Positions 10,018-21,857 are shown, counted from the first letter of the stretch. The stretch: DNA of 64,000 nt from Brachionus rotundiformis (GCA_016802295.1 JAESIW010000208.1:204947-268946); one strand, 5' to 3'. Made by a program: numbers and translations. The notes: generated by a model from the sequence alone, not told the origin.

Positions 10018-11770
10018 ATCGGCATTTAAGTATTTATTTAATTTATTTTATCTAAATTTAATTTTTTTTGGCAAAGGTTTATTTAAATACAAGATATTTA
10101 AATAGAAAGTTTAATGTAAATTAAAGTTTAAGAAGTGCTTATTATGAATATTGTGCCATGCAATGTAGAGCGCGAAATAAGGCTTTTTGACTAGGTCGAC
10201 CCATTAAAATCGCTTTTTAAGGCTAGTCTGGCTTTTTTTATTTTTATATTTTTTTTTAATTTTTTTTTATTAATTAAATTTCTGACAATAAATTATTTTA
10301 TATTTCTAACTGAAAGAAAATTCGTAAGTCCTAAATGTAAAAAGAAACCATTTAGTTTTTAATTTTGTATAATTTGATATGAAGTTATATGATATTAAAA
10401 TAAAAGCTTTTGAGATTTATCTTCACCCCCTGCAAAGATATTTGCATTTTATTTTATCTTTAAAATATCTTCCAAGCTATTAAATACCAAATTTAGTTTT
10501 CAAAAAGGTATCTTGTTTTGTCAGATTTATTTATTTCTTTTATGTAGTTGGAAAATTTTTATTCGTTTTAAAATACTTTATTAATTTTTATTTTTCGCGA
10601 AAATTACTTGCGAAAAATACTGAGCATTAATTAACCTATAATCTAATACTAGAAAAAACAAATTAATTTTAATAAATTTTTTCTTAAATTAACAAAAATA
10701 ATTTTTATGGACACTATCTTAAAATAATAAATTTAAATTTTTTTACAGTCTATTTTACTTTAAAATTTAGTTTTTAAGAATTCAACTAAATCTTGATTTT
10801 TTTTCAAGAAAATTTAATAATAATAAATGACTTTTTTTATTAAAATATAGCTGTCGTTTAAACCTTTCTTTTGCTTGAAAATCATTATTTTTATTATTAT
10901 ATTATTTGTTCCTATTAAAACCATTTATACCAGTTACAAAATCTAAAAGCTTAACATTCAGTCACTAATTTAGATATTTAACTTAAGCTAATGTTAAAAA
11001 AATATGTTATATTAAGATATTGTTTTATTAAAATCAGTTTCTTCTAATTAAAGAAGCCAGATTTTAATTTAATTTATTTGAAACACATAAAAATTAATTT
11101 TAGATATATAAAATCCAATCAATAAAAATACGGCTTTGCCAAAAGCCATCTTCCGGAAGATTCTGTTTTGATTGAGAATCCGAGAGGACTTGCATACCAA
11201 AGCAACTAATCTAAAGACGCTTTTATATGCCTTTTTTAAGCTAGTAGCTATGTAGAAGACTTATTTCCTCAATATGCTGTACATTTACTTTTATAATAAT
11301 TATTATAAGCATAGTTAATTGTATCTTTAGTTATTTGATAAGAGAATACAATACTGATATAATAAGTTTATCAGCAATCTCTCTTATTTCTTTTCTTTAT
11401 GTTCTCAAATTTTGTTTTCCCGTCACCAAAACTTTTCTGTACAAAACTCTGCAATTAAAATTTTTGATATATAAAATAGTTTGGAAACAGTGATACAACA
11501 TCAAAAATTTACCAAAGCGATTTTAATTTAATAATTCTTTAGAATGCTTTTATTACATTTCTAATTTGAGGTATTCAGCAAAGCTTCTTAAAGATAAACT
11601 ATTGAATTTAAATCAAATTGTTTCAAAATTAGATTTCTAAAATGATTCTTTCATAAAATATTTTATGTTTTACCCAAATCTAGTCTCTGCAGAAACTGTG
11701 CAATTTTATTTAATGATTTTCCAATAAATTTAGTGTTTTGAAACGTTGGAGAGTATTTGCAGAAACTTCA
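10018..11770. other. AT-rich intergenic, nothing recognised
   Basis: No gene-like frame. A slightly GC-richer patch at 11130-11225 has no protein-like reading. Possibly old repeat debris. Confidence 0.5.
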
Positions 11771-11774
11771 TTTA

Positions 11775-12310
11775 GATGAATGACCGCATTTGGCGTCATA
11801 ACAAGTCTAAACTCTCTTTGGCATTGATTCAATCAATTTTGTCCGTACACAGTCGGATTCTTTGACAACTCTTTGTGTAAAATAATTGTGAAATTTGTGT
11901 AAAGTCTATTTTAAATGCTCAATAGAGGTTACTTTTGAGATTACCATTTTGGCTTCCATGTATGACCATAAATTCTCGATTGGATTGAGATCTAATGAAT
12001 GGGCACACCATGACAGAACTTCAATGTTCTGTTCTTTGAGTGGAATGCGCTGAATCCCCACCTTGTTAAAAAACCAAAGGGTCATTTGGTAAAAGATTGT
12101 TTTCCATGGTGTTAATGAAGACAAATTGATTAATTCGTCCTGTATAAATGTTGCATATACCAGTGCCTTTGTAGAAAATACATTCCAAGATACCGGCTGA
12201 GCCTCCACCGTTTTGTAACCTTGGTACACAGAACTTAGAAGACACTTTATTCTTAACCTTTTTATTATTACTCTTGATTTACGATTAAAGAGCCTCAAAA
12301 TTGGACTCAT
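11775..12310 (-). pseudogene. Tc1-type transposase relic
   Basis: The minus strand reads KALVYATFIQDE, FNKVGIQRIPLKEQNIEVLS, then SLDLNPIENLWSYMEAKM (the SPDLNPIENLW motif whose E is the third catalytic residue), and after a frame break a tail with LIESMPKR ahead of a degraded AK-x-GH end. The region that should hold the second catalytic Asp is scrambled and the N-terminal helix-turn-helix part is missing. A MITE of a different end sequence starts only 12 bp away. Confidence 0.8.
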
Positions 12311-12321
12311 AACTAAAAATA

Positions 12322-12482
12322 CCGTATTCCCTCGTTCGATTATGCTGCACTACAAGCTAAGACATGCATATTAAATTATCAAATTAAGAATTTTTTTAGC
12401 ATGGGTGAGATGTACTTTGGTGCATGCTCCAAAAGCTGGTAGCTTAGATTATGGTGCAGCATAATCAAACGAGAGAATACGA
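12322..12482. mobile_element. 161-bp MITE with 28-bp terminal inverted repeats
   Basis: Terminal repeats start ccgtattccctcgttcgatt on the left and are matched on the right with three mismatches in 28. TA duplications lie at 12320-12321 and 12483-12484. It has no coding capacity. A degraded relative sits at 3601-3715. TA duplication indicates mobilisation by a Tc1/mariner-superfamily transposase. Confidence 0.85.
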
Positions 12483-12920
12483 TAGCTTTCGAACAATCAT
12501 CAAATGTCCAATTATGTCTCTGTTTACACTATTTTTATCATTTTTGTCTATCTATTATGATTTTATTTAAATTTTTGAAATTCTTAAAAATCTTTTCGCA
12601 GCCTCACAAATTTCATTTATGCCATTGAACCAGGTTTATTAGGTGATCACCTAATTTCAGTTTTGGTAATTTTCAATACAACACTAAGGCCTTTATATTA
12701 TGTGATTAAAATTTAGAGCCACTATTGACTCAAGTTTTAACCCAAGTTCAAAGTAAAACAATCACGATATGGTTCTGTCTTAGTTGATACTTTTCTAAAA
12801 AATATTAATTTATTGAATTATTTTGGTCAATTGCAAAGGTAATTTCCATTTTTTTGATAATTTTTGGAATTTTTTTAAACTTTAAAAAAATTAATCAATC
12901 AATTAAAACAATTAAAAACA

Positions 12921-13889
12921 ATGTATCTAACAGCAGCCGGAACAAGTGGAATTAAAATCCAAAAACGTAAAGCTGATGACGTCGAACTTCCAGCCTATCA
13001 ACCGACGAAGTATAATCGCGCGTCGGACATCCGTCACTGTGAAGTCAACTATGGCCCAGTCACGGAAAAAAACGTCCATGAATTATTTGACCGAGTAAGG
13101 ATCATATCGTATGATCCACCGAGCGGGGCAACGAGAGGGCATATTCATGTCCTCGGAGTCCCTCGCTTTACAGAAAGGTTAGTGGTAATTTTTTTAAACA
13201 AATAATTATTTCTCTATTTAAGGATCATGAGGGACATGAGTTTAGAATCATTAAGACAGTTGGGAATTACAAATCCCAACGCAAAAAGTGCATTTATGGG
13301 CATGCACTTTACCGAAATTAAAGACAAGTCCCATTTCAACAATACCGTCGAATACTTAAGGAGAAAAACGGTTATTGTTGACGACGATCGCCTCGAATAC
13401 GAAGGAAACAAGTCGTCCACCCTCGTACGAAGGGTGAAGACAATGAAGACAAAGCCAAAACACTCGGCTGAAGAAATTGCCGAGTTCCGCGAGGAATATC
13501 CTCGCCAGAATAGCTGGAAGAGAGACTGCGTAAACCTGCGTCTCTCTAAAAAGGACTACGAGGGATTTATGTCCCTCGAGCGCCAGCGCCAAGAGGAAGA
13601 CCGAACTCTTCCTATCCCCAAGTCCGATTTTAAAAAAGTCTTACCGTTCGTGTCATATTTGAAGTTCCTTCGGGAACTTCGTAACAAAATGGAGTCCCAT
13701 AGCGTAGAAACTGGGACTGCTTTATTCCTCGCTAGTAAAGCAAGTACGTACAAAAGTACGACTTGCGAAATTTTAGCGGATTCGTTCGGGTCCTATCACA
13801 TATGGCCTGGGACGCAATTCGTGAAAGAAGATACATTAAAATATGACAGCGCAAATAAAATCAATAGTCATAGAAGAATGTTATTTTAA
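12921..13889 (+). CDS. Unrecognised basic protein, two exons, GC-rich codons
   Basis: Exons 12921-13177 and 13223-13889 join in phase across a 45-bp intron (AAAG|GTTAGT ... TTTAAG) to give 307 residues. The start context is AACAATG and an AATAAA-rich 3' flank follows. There is no signal peptide, membrane helix or recognisable domain. The sequence is charged throughout, with segments such as DDVELPAYQPTKYN, FDRVRIISYDPPSGATRGHI, LRQLGITNPNAKSAFMGM and DYEGFMSLERQRQEEDRTLP. Codons are distinctly richer in C and G at third positions than in neighbouring genes, so it is either highly expressed or of different origin. The intron argues against a recent bacterial or viral copy. Confidence 0.75.
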
Positions 13890-14534
13890 TTAATAAATAA
13901 ACTATTAAAATAATTTAAATCTTTTATTAAAAATATCCCAAATAAAGTAAATTGGCAAAAGGTTATCGCTCTCCTATTCACAGGAAAGCAATAACCAGTG
14001 TCGTATTTACATATTAGGTAGAAACATTTACAAATGGAAGCGATCTTGTTCTCTATTGCTCTTTGTTTGTGTTTATACGGTTATTTGGAATATCTAGCCT
14101 TACCCACTAAGCTGTTCAGTGGGCATTAAATCGATTTGTTGTTTCTTGTTTTAAATCTTCGTTCATTCTAAAATAAGGATCATCTTTAATTCGCCCAGGT
14201 CCATGTTTTTATTTTAAATTTTGAAAATTTAAAATAAAAACATAATGTCTTAGGGCTTTTTATTCAAAAGTTAGATTTTTAACTTTTTTTGCTGCTTTTT
14301 GAACCGAAAATAAATTTTGAACTTTTGCTTTCATTTTATTTACAAAAACTATTTATAATAAATGACTATTGATAAATCATGTTTAAACACAACTATATGA
14401 TACATATCTTTAAAGCGGTATGATTATTTTCAGTGTTCAGCTTTCATATTTTACACAATATACATTTGGTCATACAAAGTTTGTACAAAATAAAATAAAA
14501 TTAAAATTAAAAATAAAATAAAAATAATTAATAT
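13890..14534. other. Intergenic between converging genes
   Basis: It holds the 3' flanks of the plus-strand gene ending at 13889 and the minus-strand receptor ending at 14535. Poly-A-type AATAAA occurs shortly after 13889. No other feature seen. Confidence 0.55.
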
Positions 14535-15591
14535 CTATTTCTGATATAATCTTTTAACTTTGTCAAACTTTGAAATTAAAATTTTTCTGTACAACTTATT
14601 AAAATGAATAAAAATGAAAAATTTCATCACTATAAGCACATAGAGAAAAGATCGAGATACAGTGGACAGTATTTGATTATCTTTTAAAAAATTAAACGAC
14701 TTGAAACAACTGAACATAGACGATGGTAAATTTGCCAAAGTGAACGCACTTGAAACCACTAGGACCATTAAGGTAATATTCTTTTTAGCCTTGCTTTCTC
14801 GTCTATTTTTGAGCTTTCCTGCCAATGCCTTGGATGACTCCGAATTTGTTGTATTACCAGCATAAGTTTCTGTTGCTCCTTTCAAAAAAATGACTCACTA
14901 GTTTTAAAATATCAAAATTACTTCTTAAGCCTTCCATTTTAATTGCCAAATTAGACTTCTTTACCATCAATTTTCTAAATCGAATCAAATTGAACCAGTT
15001 GATAACAAATAAGATCACTGAAGCTATCAGCAATCTCACCAATGGCAAAGTAATGCTGATTACTTTTCCGACAGAGGATGATTCAAATTTTGTATTCTCA
15101 AGTCTATATTTTTCATTCGATTCATGGACTATGTTTTTTAGAAATATAACAGGCAGATAATAGATTAAAGAAAATAAAGATATGAAAATAATTACTAAAA
15201 TAGGACGGGAATTTTGTAAAAATTTTTTATTTGATATAATCATAAATCTTTGAAATGAAATGAAAACTTCTATTAGAATATTATTAATAGCTAGAGAGCT
15301 TGTTAAATAATCTTGAAAGTAAAGCTTATAAACCAAAGAACTTAAGTGGTATTTTCTGAAAAGACAACTAGAACCACATGTGATGAAAATTTTAAAAGCG
15401 ATTATAGTGGCATACATTAGATCGATAATCGAAGAGCCTAAATAGTACTGGTACACTGAATCTTTGAGCTGTTTGCTTGAAAGAACCAAAATATTAATTA
15501 CTGAAGTAATAGAACCAGTCGAACAAACTATACAATAGATAATTTCATCTACATTTACATATTCTGTGATCAAGGTTGAATTATATTCCAT
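14535..15591 (-). CDS. Rhodopsin-like 7TM receptor (divergent, FMRFamide-receptor style)
   Basis: The minus-strand frame starts at ATG 15591. After single-base correction it gives about 350 residues with seven hydrophobic helices: IIYCIVCSTGSITSVINILV, YYLGSSIIDLMYATIIAF, a third ending VFISFQRFMIIS, RPILVIIFISLFSLIYYLPV, LVRLLIASVILFVINWF, NITLMVLVVSSAFTLANLP and FLYVLIVMKFFIFIHFNKLY. The DRY position reads QRF and the NPxxY position reads FIHFNKLY, both divergent, as in invertebrate orphan peptide receptors. The A7 run at 14884-14890 breaks the frame; with six bases the reading passes from KLVSHF into LKGATETYAGN without loss. The third intracellular loop is short and basic, and no intron is needed. 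Confidence 0.75.
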
Positions 15592-16750
15592 TTAAATAGA
15601 CTTTTAAGTAAAAAAAACTTTTATTTCTCTATATTTTTATTATTGATATATTTAATTAAAAAATTAGACATTTTTGCTTCGAAATAAGAAAAAACTTACT
15701 TGATCAAATATTTAAATTATATCAATTTTATGTAGAGAAAATATGACAGAATAAAAAATGGTGAAAATTGTTTTTAGACATGTTTAGATGAAATTAGATT
15801 TTAAGAAAAATCGTCTGATTTATTAAATATTGATAATGTTTACGCAAAATGTTAAAAAAACCATTGACAAAAATTTAATATAAAAATTTGGTAATTAAGT
15901 TTTTAAAGGAGAAACTAAAAGTTAATTAAAATGCCATAAAAATTAGAAAAAATTAAAAATTATCAGGTTATTTTTAATTTAAAATTTCTTAATTGTTAAA
16001 AAGTTGATAATTTTCATTGTTATTGACATTGGAAAATTTTGCGGTATTTAGTAGGAAAAACAAGAACATATTTATAATAATGTTACAAAAAAACATTACT
16101 TTTTGATTAAATTTGATTTTTTTCTATTAAATTTATTTTGATACTCTTAGATTTTTAATTTTGAAAATTTTTCGTCTAGTTAGTTGATTAAATTATTAAT
16201 TATAGATTATAAGAAAAGAAAATAATTATTTCTATTTAAAAAAGTTTCTGTACAAATTATTGATTGTTGTTAATTTTTTTATTTTATTTTTTAAAAAAAG
16301 GTATACTGATAAATTAAACATCTAGGTTGATGGTCAGTTTCTGTATATGTAATTTTACAAAGACATTTTTATCTATTTTGATTCGACATATGAGTAATTA
16401 ACAAAAAATTGAAAAAAAAAATTTTTTATTTTTAAGAAAAAAAAAACTTCCGGCTAATTCTGTCTTTATCAGTTTTCCTTTAATCGAAAGTTTTACTTAA
16501 ATGTATTTAGACTATAATCTAAAATTTTATCTCATTATATTTTTTTATGAAATTGGAATAAAAATATTCAAATTGAGTTGGAGATTTTTTTACAAAGTTT
16601 TATTATTTTTTGTTGTTCCATTTAGATGACAATTTATAAATTCTTGATACAAAAATATACATTTCTATTTTTATTGTTTGATTCAAAGATAATAACAAAA
16701 TTAGAAAATAGCTGCTTAAAAATTGTTCCTAAAAAATTTTTAAAGTTTTT
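15592..16750. other. AT-rich intergenic, nothing recognised
   Basis: Upstream region of the 7TM receptor and 3' flank of the next minus-strand gene. No exon, RNA gene or repeat boundary identified. Confidence 0.55.
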
Positions 16751-16752
16751 TT

Positions 16753-17546
16753 TTATTCAAAAAGATCTCTAAGCATCAGCACCAATTCGACAGCATTTTT
16801 GTTCTGTTTGCTCACATTATTAAATTCTTGGATTAGATTATTCATTATGTTTATTTTTCCATCTTCAATTAACTCATTTGAACACTCCTCAAACCAACAT
16901 ATGACATTACTTGGATTTGACATATTAAAAAATATCTCTAGACCATTTTGTAAAAACTTAATTCTCAAAATAGACAATTCTTAAAAATAACTTTAAAACT
17001 TAAATATCAAAAGTTAAAAAGTTTAAAAAACCTCGGTCAAAACTTATCTCAATGTTTGTTTCTTCTTTTAGGCAGGTGTTTTTTTCTTCATAAAATTCAA
17101 TTTCAGACTTTAACTCTTCAAAAAACTTTAATTATGAAAAATTATTTAATCTTGTTTAGTACTATCTAGAAGAGTCTCGAAAGATTTGATTGTCTCATCC
17201 GAGCAAGTCTTAGCCTTCAATTCTTCAATTTTAATTTGGGAATTTTTTTCAAAAATTTCCTCCTCCAAATTCTGAATTTCATCGACTAAACTCTTTATGG
17301 CAATAGTGTTATCTTCTAGCTTTTCTTAAAGCATAAAATATAACTTGAGACTCAATTTTTATAAAAAGATATACTTTTTTCTACTGATAATGTTTCATTC
17401 AAGTTCCTATTTTCATTAGATAACAACTCGACTAATTCTAATAATTAAAAACACATTTTATTATATTTTTAAATTATTAATTAAGCAATTTTACTATTAA
17501 ATTTTTGTTTTTGTTCATTAAAATTGTCTAAAAAATCGATTTTCAT
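16753..17546 (-). CDS. Coiled-coil protein, candidate kinetochore SPC25
   Basis: Five exons on the minus strand: 17546-17495, 17437-17375, 17324-17163, 17125-17032 and 16979-16753, all with GT-AG introns of 37-57 bp. Phases agree throughout except that exon 4 is one base too long; taking its T6 run (17120-17125) as T5 gives a smooth 198-residue protein. Residues 1 to about 110 are coiled coil (ENRNLNETLSVEKKKLEDN, LVDEIQNLEEEI). The end forms a small globular domain: SFDRELSILRIKFLQNGLEI, FFNMSNPSN, then NNVSKQNKNAVELVLMLRDL. Length, coiled-coil layout and the F-x-R-L-x-I-x-I ... F-F-x-x-x-x-P pattern resemble SPC25 of the NDC80 complex, which joins microtubule-binding to inner kinetochore parts. 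The match is by eye only; SPC24 or another small coiled-coil protein remains possible. Confidence 0.6.
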
Positions 17547-17846
17547 TCTCTTAGAATTAATTTATTTTTTTAGAAAAAGTAAAAGTTATATTTAAAAAAA
17601 AAATATTTAAAATTTTATTGAAAAAGCGTCTACTAGACATCGAAATTGTCTTTAAAAAAATTTAATGCTCTCTAATTATTTAATGCATGATTCTCCTGGA
17701 TATAAAATATATACATTAGTCACCGAAAACTTGCCATTTTAATAAAATAATGCGTAATAAATGATAAATATTTTTGGTCCAATGATTTCATATAATTTAA
17801 ACGAGTTTATATTTTCAAATTATTCAAAAGAATCGTAACCAAAAAA

Positions 17847-17975
17847 ATGCCAGAGACAATCCAAACAAACGAGCCAAAAGGATTTGTAGAAGTCAAAATC
17901 GAACAAAACGAATCAGTAGCCAAAACTGAAAAGGGCTCATTTTGCTGTTTTATTTGTATTCCTTACAGTTTTTAA
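17847..17975 (+). CDS. Candidate 42-residue protein with Cys-rich hydrophobic end
   Basis: ATG in a strong context (aaaaaaATG) opens a 42-codon frame that ends at TAA. The first 30 residues are polar and protein-like (PKGFVEVKIEQNESVAKTEK), the last ten are GSFCCFICIPYSF. Three cysteines in a hydrophobic C-terminal segment suggest membrane attachment by acylation. It is too short for statistical support and could also be one exon; no flanking splice sites are needed. Confidence 0.4.
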   Translation: MPETIQTNEPKGFVEVKIEQNESVAKTEKGSFCCFICIPYSF

Positions 17976-18305
17976 CAAACTTTAATCCAATGATAATTAA
18001 ACTTTGGCTTTGATATAATCAGTCTTTTAAAAAATAAAATTGCTTTTATTTAATTTTTTTTTTAAAGATCTTGTAAAAATCGAAAACTCTTCTATCTTAG
18101 ATAAAATTCGCGATTAAATTTATATTGATTTTATGTTTCAAAATTTTTCACAAATATTACTAAACAAAATTAAAAATAATAATAATGATAATTGCTACGC
18201 TTATGCGTCAAGTTTGGATTAACCAGACTGTAAGCAATATTTTAGTCTCTCAATATGTTATCTAGTTCAAGTTATCAAGTTCATTCATGAGCTTTTACAT
18301 TTGTA

Positions 18306-18640
18306 TTAGATCACCTCCTTCTTGTCGAAAGTTTTGCTAGATGCATATTCGAGATGGGGTCGAACGAGAGTTGTGTACATTTTTTTAATAATACTTGAAT
18401 CATGGTTACTTAAACCATTTAATACTTGCCCAAGAATACTGTTTGCTCTTGCCGATGAAGCACATATTTGCTTACACCATTTCATGTCGATATTTACTAT
18501 GACTCCAGGATCTTTCTGTTCAGAAACCTCGGTCAATTTGTGGACTACCTTATCCTTTGATATATAATAATCCGTTCTTGGATTATTCCTACCAATATGC
18601 ATTACTTCACATTTTAGTAGTGAGATTCATCGACTATTCA
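18306..18640 (-). pseudogene. CR1-like LINE relic (RT C-terminal region)
   Basis: Minus-strand reading contains KCEVMHIGRNNP, VIVNIDMKWCKQICASSARA, ANSILGQVLNG and TTLVRPHLEYAS, the typical connection after the LINE RT catalytic core (MHIG ... V-x-x-x-x-KW ... LVRPHLEY). Stops flank it on both sides and the catalytic YADD part is absent. Confidence 0.8.
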
Positions 18641-18779
18641 CTACACCATTCGACAAGACTATTCATTATAATTTATTAAATATACAATATATCTTGCAGT
18701 CATCCGCATACAGAGAGGATCTTCCTCAGAATATTTCAGGAAGATCATTTATATAAAAAACAAGAGCAGCGCAAATAAA

Positions 18780-19270
18780 GTAAATACATAAAAATCTTTC
18801 AAAAATTTTATTTGCTAATCCACATCGATCACCAGGTCACCATCGTGTGCCACTACTCCGGCTTACCTTTTTACGTATTTGATCTACTTTAATTTCTGAT
18901 TCTATTTATTTACTGATAGGAATCCAAACTCTTGATTTTTTTTTAAATTTTGATATAGGATGAAAATCATCTTAAAATGTATATTTTTTATTCGACTTTT
19001 ATTCTACAGGTATTTTTTCTTTAAGATCTAAAAGAAGTTTATATCTATTATTAAAAAAAGATTTTGTATTCATTAAAGATTAATTAATTTGAAAAATATA
19101 TTTAAAAGGTTGGTGCTTCTACTCTTTGCGTTTGCAGAGTAATACATGCAAAAAATTTGAAATTAGGGTTAAATTGCTTGTATAAGCCTAGATCAAGCCC
19201 ATGTTAAAATAGACAAGTTAAAGCTTAAATTTTCGGGTTTAGATGCATTTTAAAACCCAAGAATCAAAAT
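18780..19270. other. AT-rich intergenic, nothing recognised
   Basis: No exon-like reading. The stretch runs up to the small inverted-repeat element at 19272. Confidence 0.5.
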
Positions 19271-19271
19271 A

Positions 19272-19460
19272 AACGCAGCATAAATACTAATTTTAAATAA
19301 AATTTAAAATTAAAAGCCTCACTAAAATTGAATTAGGAAATTGAATTTTTATATTAAAAAATTAAAAACATATAATTTTTATAATTTTTTTCTGCCAATT
19401 TTTTAACGTCACTTCTCAACATAAAACTTAATTTAAAATTTTAAGCATTAATGCTGCGTT
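19272..19460. mobile_element. Possible 189-bp MITE
   Basis: Perfect 10-base terminal inverted repeats (aacgcagcat / atgctgcgtt), with looser similarity further in (A/T-rich), are flanked by TA at 19270-19271 and 19461-19462. Short repeats make chance possible; the TA flanks and GC-richer ends are the support. Confidence 0.4.
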
Positions 19461-19494
19461 TATGCTGAAAAAACTTTCAAATGTTGGACCCTAG

Positions 19495-19690
19495 AGACAT
19501 TTCGAAAACTATAAATTGCATTTGTAAGACCACACTTGGAAATGGTGTGGAGCTCTTATAAAAAAACGATATCTTAATGTTTGAAAAGAGGAGCAACTAA
19601 ACTAGATAATAAAGATCATAAGACTTGCCGCACGAATGAAGACTCTAAAAGCTAGACTTGACAACGCTTAAGGAAAGGGTTTTTCTAATT
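19495..19690 (+). pseudogene. CR1-like LINE relic
   Basis: Frameshifted fragments on the plus strand match the LINE post-RT region: a block equivalent to VRPHLEYG (genomic agaccacacttggaaatgg), then RGATKL and KxxxLRKG-like ends. Every frame is interrupted. Confidence 0.5.
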
Positions 19691-19699
19691 AAATTTTCC

Positions 19700-20390
19700 A
19701 TTTCAAATTTAATTAATTCTAGAATTTAATTTTTAAAATTTTTCCAAGTTTTAATCAGAAGAAAATATATCATTTTTTGTTACTGTTTCATGATAAGGAA
19801 CTTACAATACTGAGAATGGGAAAAATAATATCTTGGTAATTTACTGGATCATATTGGACTTAAACCGTTTAGCAATAAAAATTAACATCTAATAGATTTT
19901 ATCCTAATTATAATTAAAATTTTTATTTTTTCAAAATAATGGATTTTAAAGATAAAAATAAAATGAAAGCACTTTTTAATTTTTGATGTTTTTTAATTTT
20001 AATTAAAATTTTCCATTTAATTTTTAAGTTTTCTTCAAATGATGTATGATTCGGACGCATTGATTCATATTAAAATTTTAAATAAAGGACCCAGGTAAAA
20101 ATTACGCCATTGTTTTAATTTTAAGATTTAATTAATTTCAAAATTTAAACTAATTGGATACAATAATATTTATATCTTTCTTTGCATATTAGAAAAGTTT
20201 TGTTTCGATAAATAAATAAATTTGCTTTTATTTTACTAGAAAATCGTATCATTTGAATTAAAGAACCTCGAAATTATTCATGTTCTATGAGCAATTCAAG
20301 TCATGGATGATAAAATTTAAATCATTTGCCAATATTTATAAGAGATGAATTTATTTTTTTTAATTTAAATTTAAAAAAGCTGGTCTTAAA
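19700..20390. other. AT-rich intergenic, nothing recognised
   Basis: No recognisable feature on either strand. Confidence 0.5.
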
Positions 20391-20392
20391 AA

Positions 20393-20617
20393 ATGGAGAC
20401 TTTTGATTCAAAAGTTTGTGTGAATGAGCCCATTCCTGCCAAATTTCTAGACGATTCAAGATTTTTTCGAACCACCTCAATCTATGATATGATGGCAGAC
20501 TCATTTTTTGGCAAAGAAACCAATTCTAAAGATGTTGACGATTCCATTAGAATAGGCCTTATTAGTGATTTTTTTAACAATTTGAACAAGTTTTTTTTTC
20601 AAATTTGGATCAATTAA
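20393..20617 (+). CDS. Candidate small protein, 74 residues
   Basis: ATG follows a short A run (aaaaATGG). The frame reads METFDSKVCVNEPIPAKFLD, then DSRFFRTTSIYDMMADSFFG and a tail ending NKFFFQIWIN. Composition is balanced for the first 55 residues, unlike chance A/T frames; the end crosses a T9 run and may be shifted. No signal peptide or known domain. It could be a lone small gene or a first exon. Confidence 0.4.
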   Translation: METFDSKVCVNEPIPAKFLDDSRFFRTTSIYDMMADSFFGKETNSKDVDDSIRIGLISDFFNNLNKFFFQIWIN

Positions 20618-20619
20618 AC

Positions 20620-21850
20620 TAATTGTTTTCAATTTACCAGCAGGCTTTTTAAATAGGTTATTATGTAAAAAAAATTAGGAATGATTATTGAAAATACTTT
20701 TAAAAAATCCAAATCTTAAAAGTATAACTATTATCTTTATTTATTATTATCTTAAAAAAATTTTTTTTTCTGTCAATAAAATTTTTTACTTAATCTTAAA
20801 CTTTACATAAAACTTAAAATACAGATTTGGCAAATCTTAAAACAAAACTTCATAAAAATATTAACACTTGTGTGTGTAGATCAATTGAACCAAATTGTTC
20901 GATGCTTGGTTGAGATTTTTTTTCCAAGTTAGATAACCTAACTAGATAAATTTCAATTGATCAATTAAAAATTTAACATTACATAATTAAGATAAAAGTG
21001 ATAAATTATTTCAATCATAAAAGCAAAACTGATTAAGTCGAATATGAGTTTAAAGAAAAATCAAAATTTATAAATCATTTAAAAAATTTTTAGATATTTT
21101 TCATTCAAATTATAAATCGATTTAAAAAATACAAAAATACATAATACTAAATTAATTTAGTTGGCCAAAATTTTTAATAATTCTTTTAATTTTTTTAATT
21201 TTCCTATGGTATTTTATTATTGAAATTTAAAAAATTTTAAAGCTTTTTTTGTCTAACATTTATTTCAAAAAAATTTTATCTCTTTACTTCTTAAATTTAA
21301 AAAATGGTTCTGTAAATGCAAAATGATATATATTGTTTAATTTATTTATAAACATTTAACTATATTTAATTTCATTTAAAACAAATGTTGTTTACAATGA
21401 TCTAGGTGGTGCCACTATGCGTTTTATTGAACCATTTTTAAATTTTTGAAAAAAAATTGATAAGACTTTTTGTCTCATCTGAGCTAATTCTGGTCCAAGA
21501 TCTTACAGAAATTTTTACCAAACGAGGATTTATTGACTTATACTGTCAGCAGCTTAAATGAGTAAATCAATTAAGCACTCACAAAAATTAAAACCTTTAC
21601 CATTTTATTAAAATGTACAACTCTGTCGACGGACCATTTTTGCCCCAGAGGAGCGCATCCTTCGTCCTCTTCGAGGCATATGTACTTTAATAGAATGATC
21701 TTGGTAAAGTAACAATATATTTATTTTAAAAATTAAGCTATAGTTAAAAATTTTAATTAAAGCTGAATAAAAAAAATAATTTTAATCAAAACTTTTATTT
21801 AAAAAACGAAATTAAAAAAAAATTACTTCTTTAACTTGAACTTCCGCATG
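20620..21850. other. AT-rich intergenic, nothing recognised
   Basis: No gene-like frame seen. A GC-richer patch at 21620-21690 has no supported reading. Confidence 0.5.
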
Positions 21851-21857
21851 TGGAATT

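Noticed and set aside
20322..20504. 60-codon minus-strand frame opposite 20393-20617
   Set aside because: Lower-quality composition and overlaps the better plus-strand candidate.
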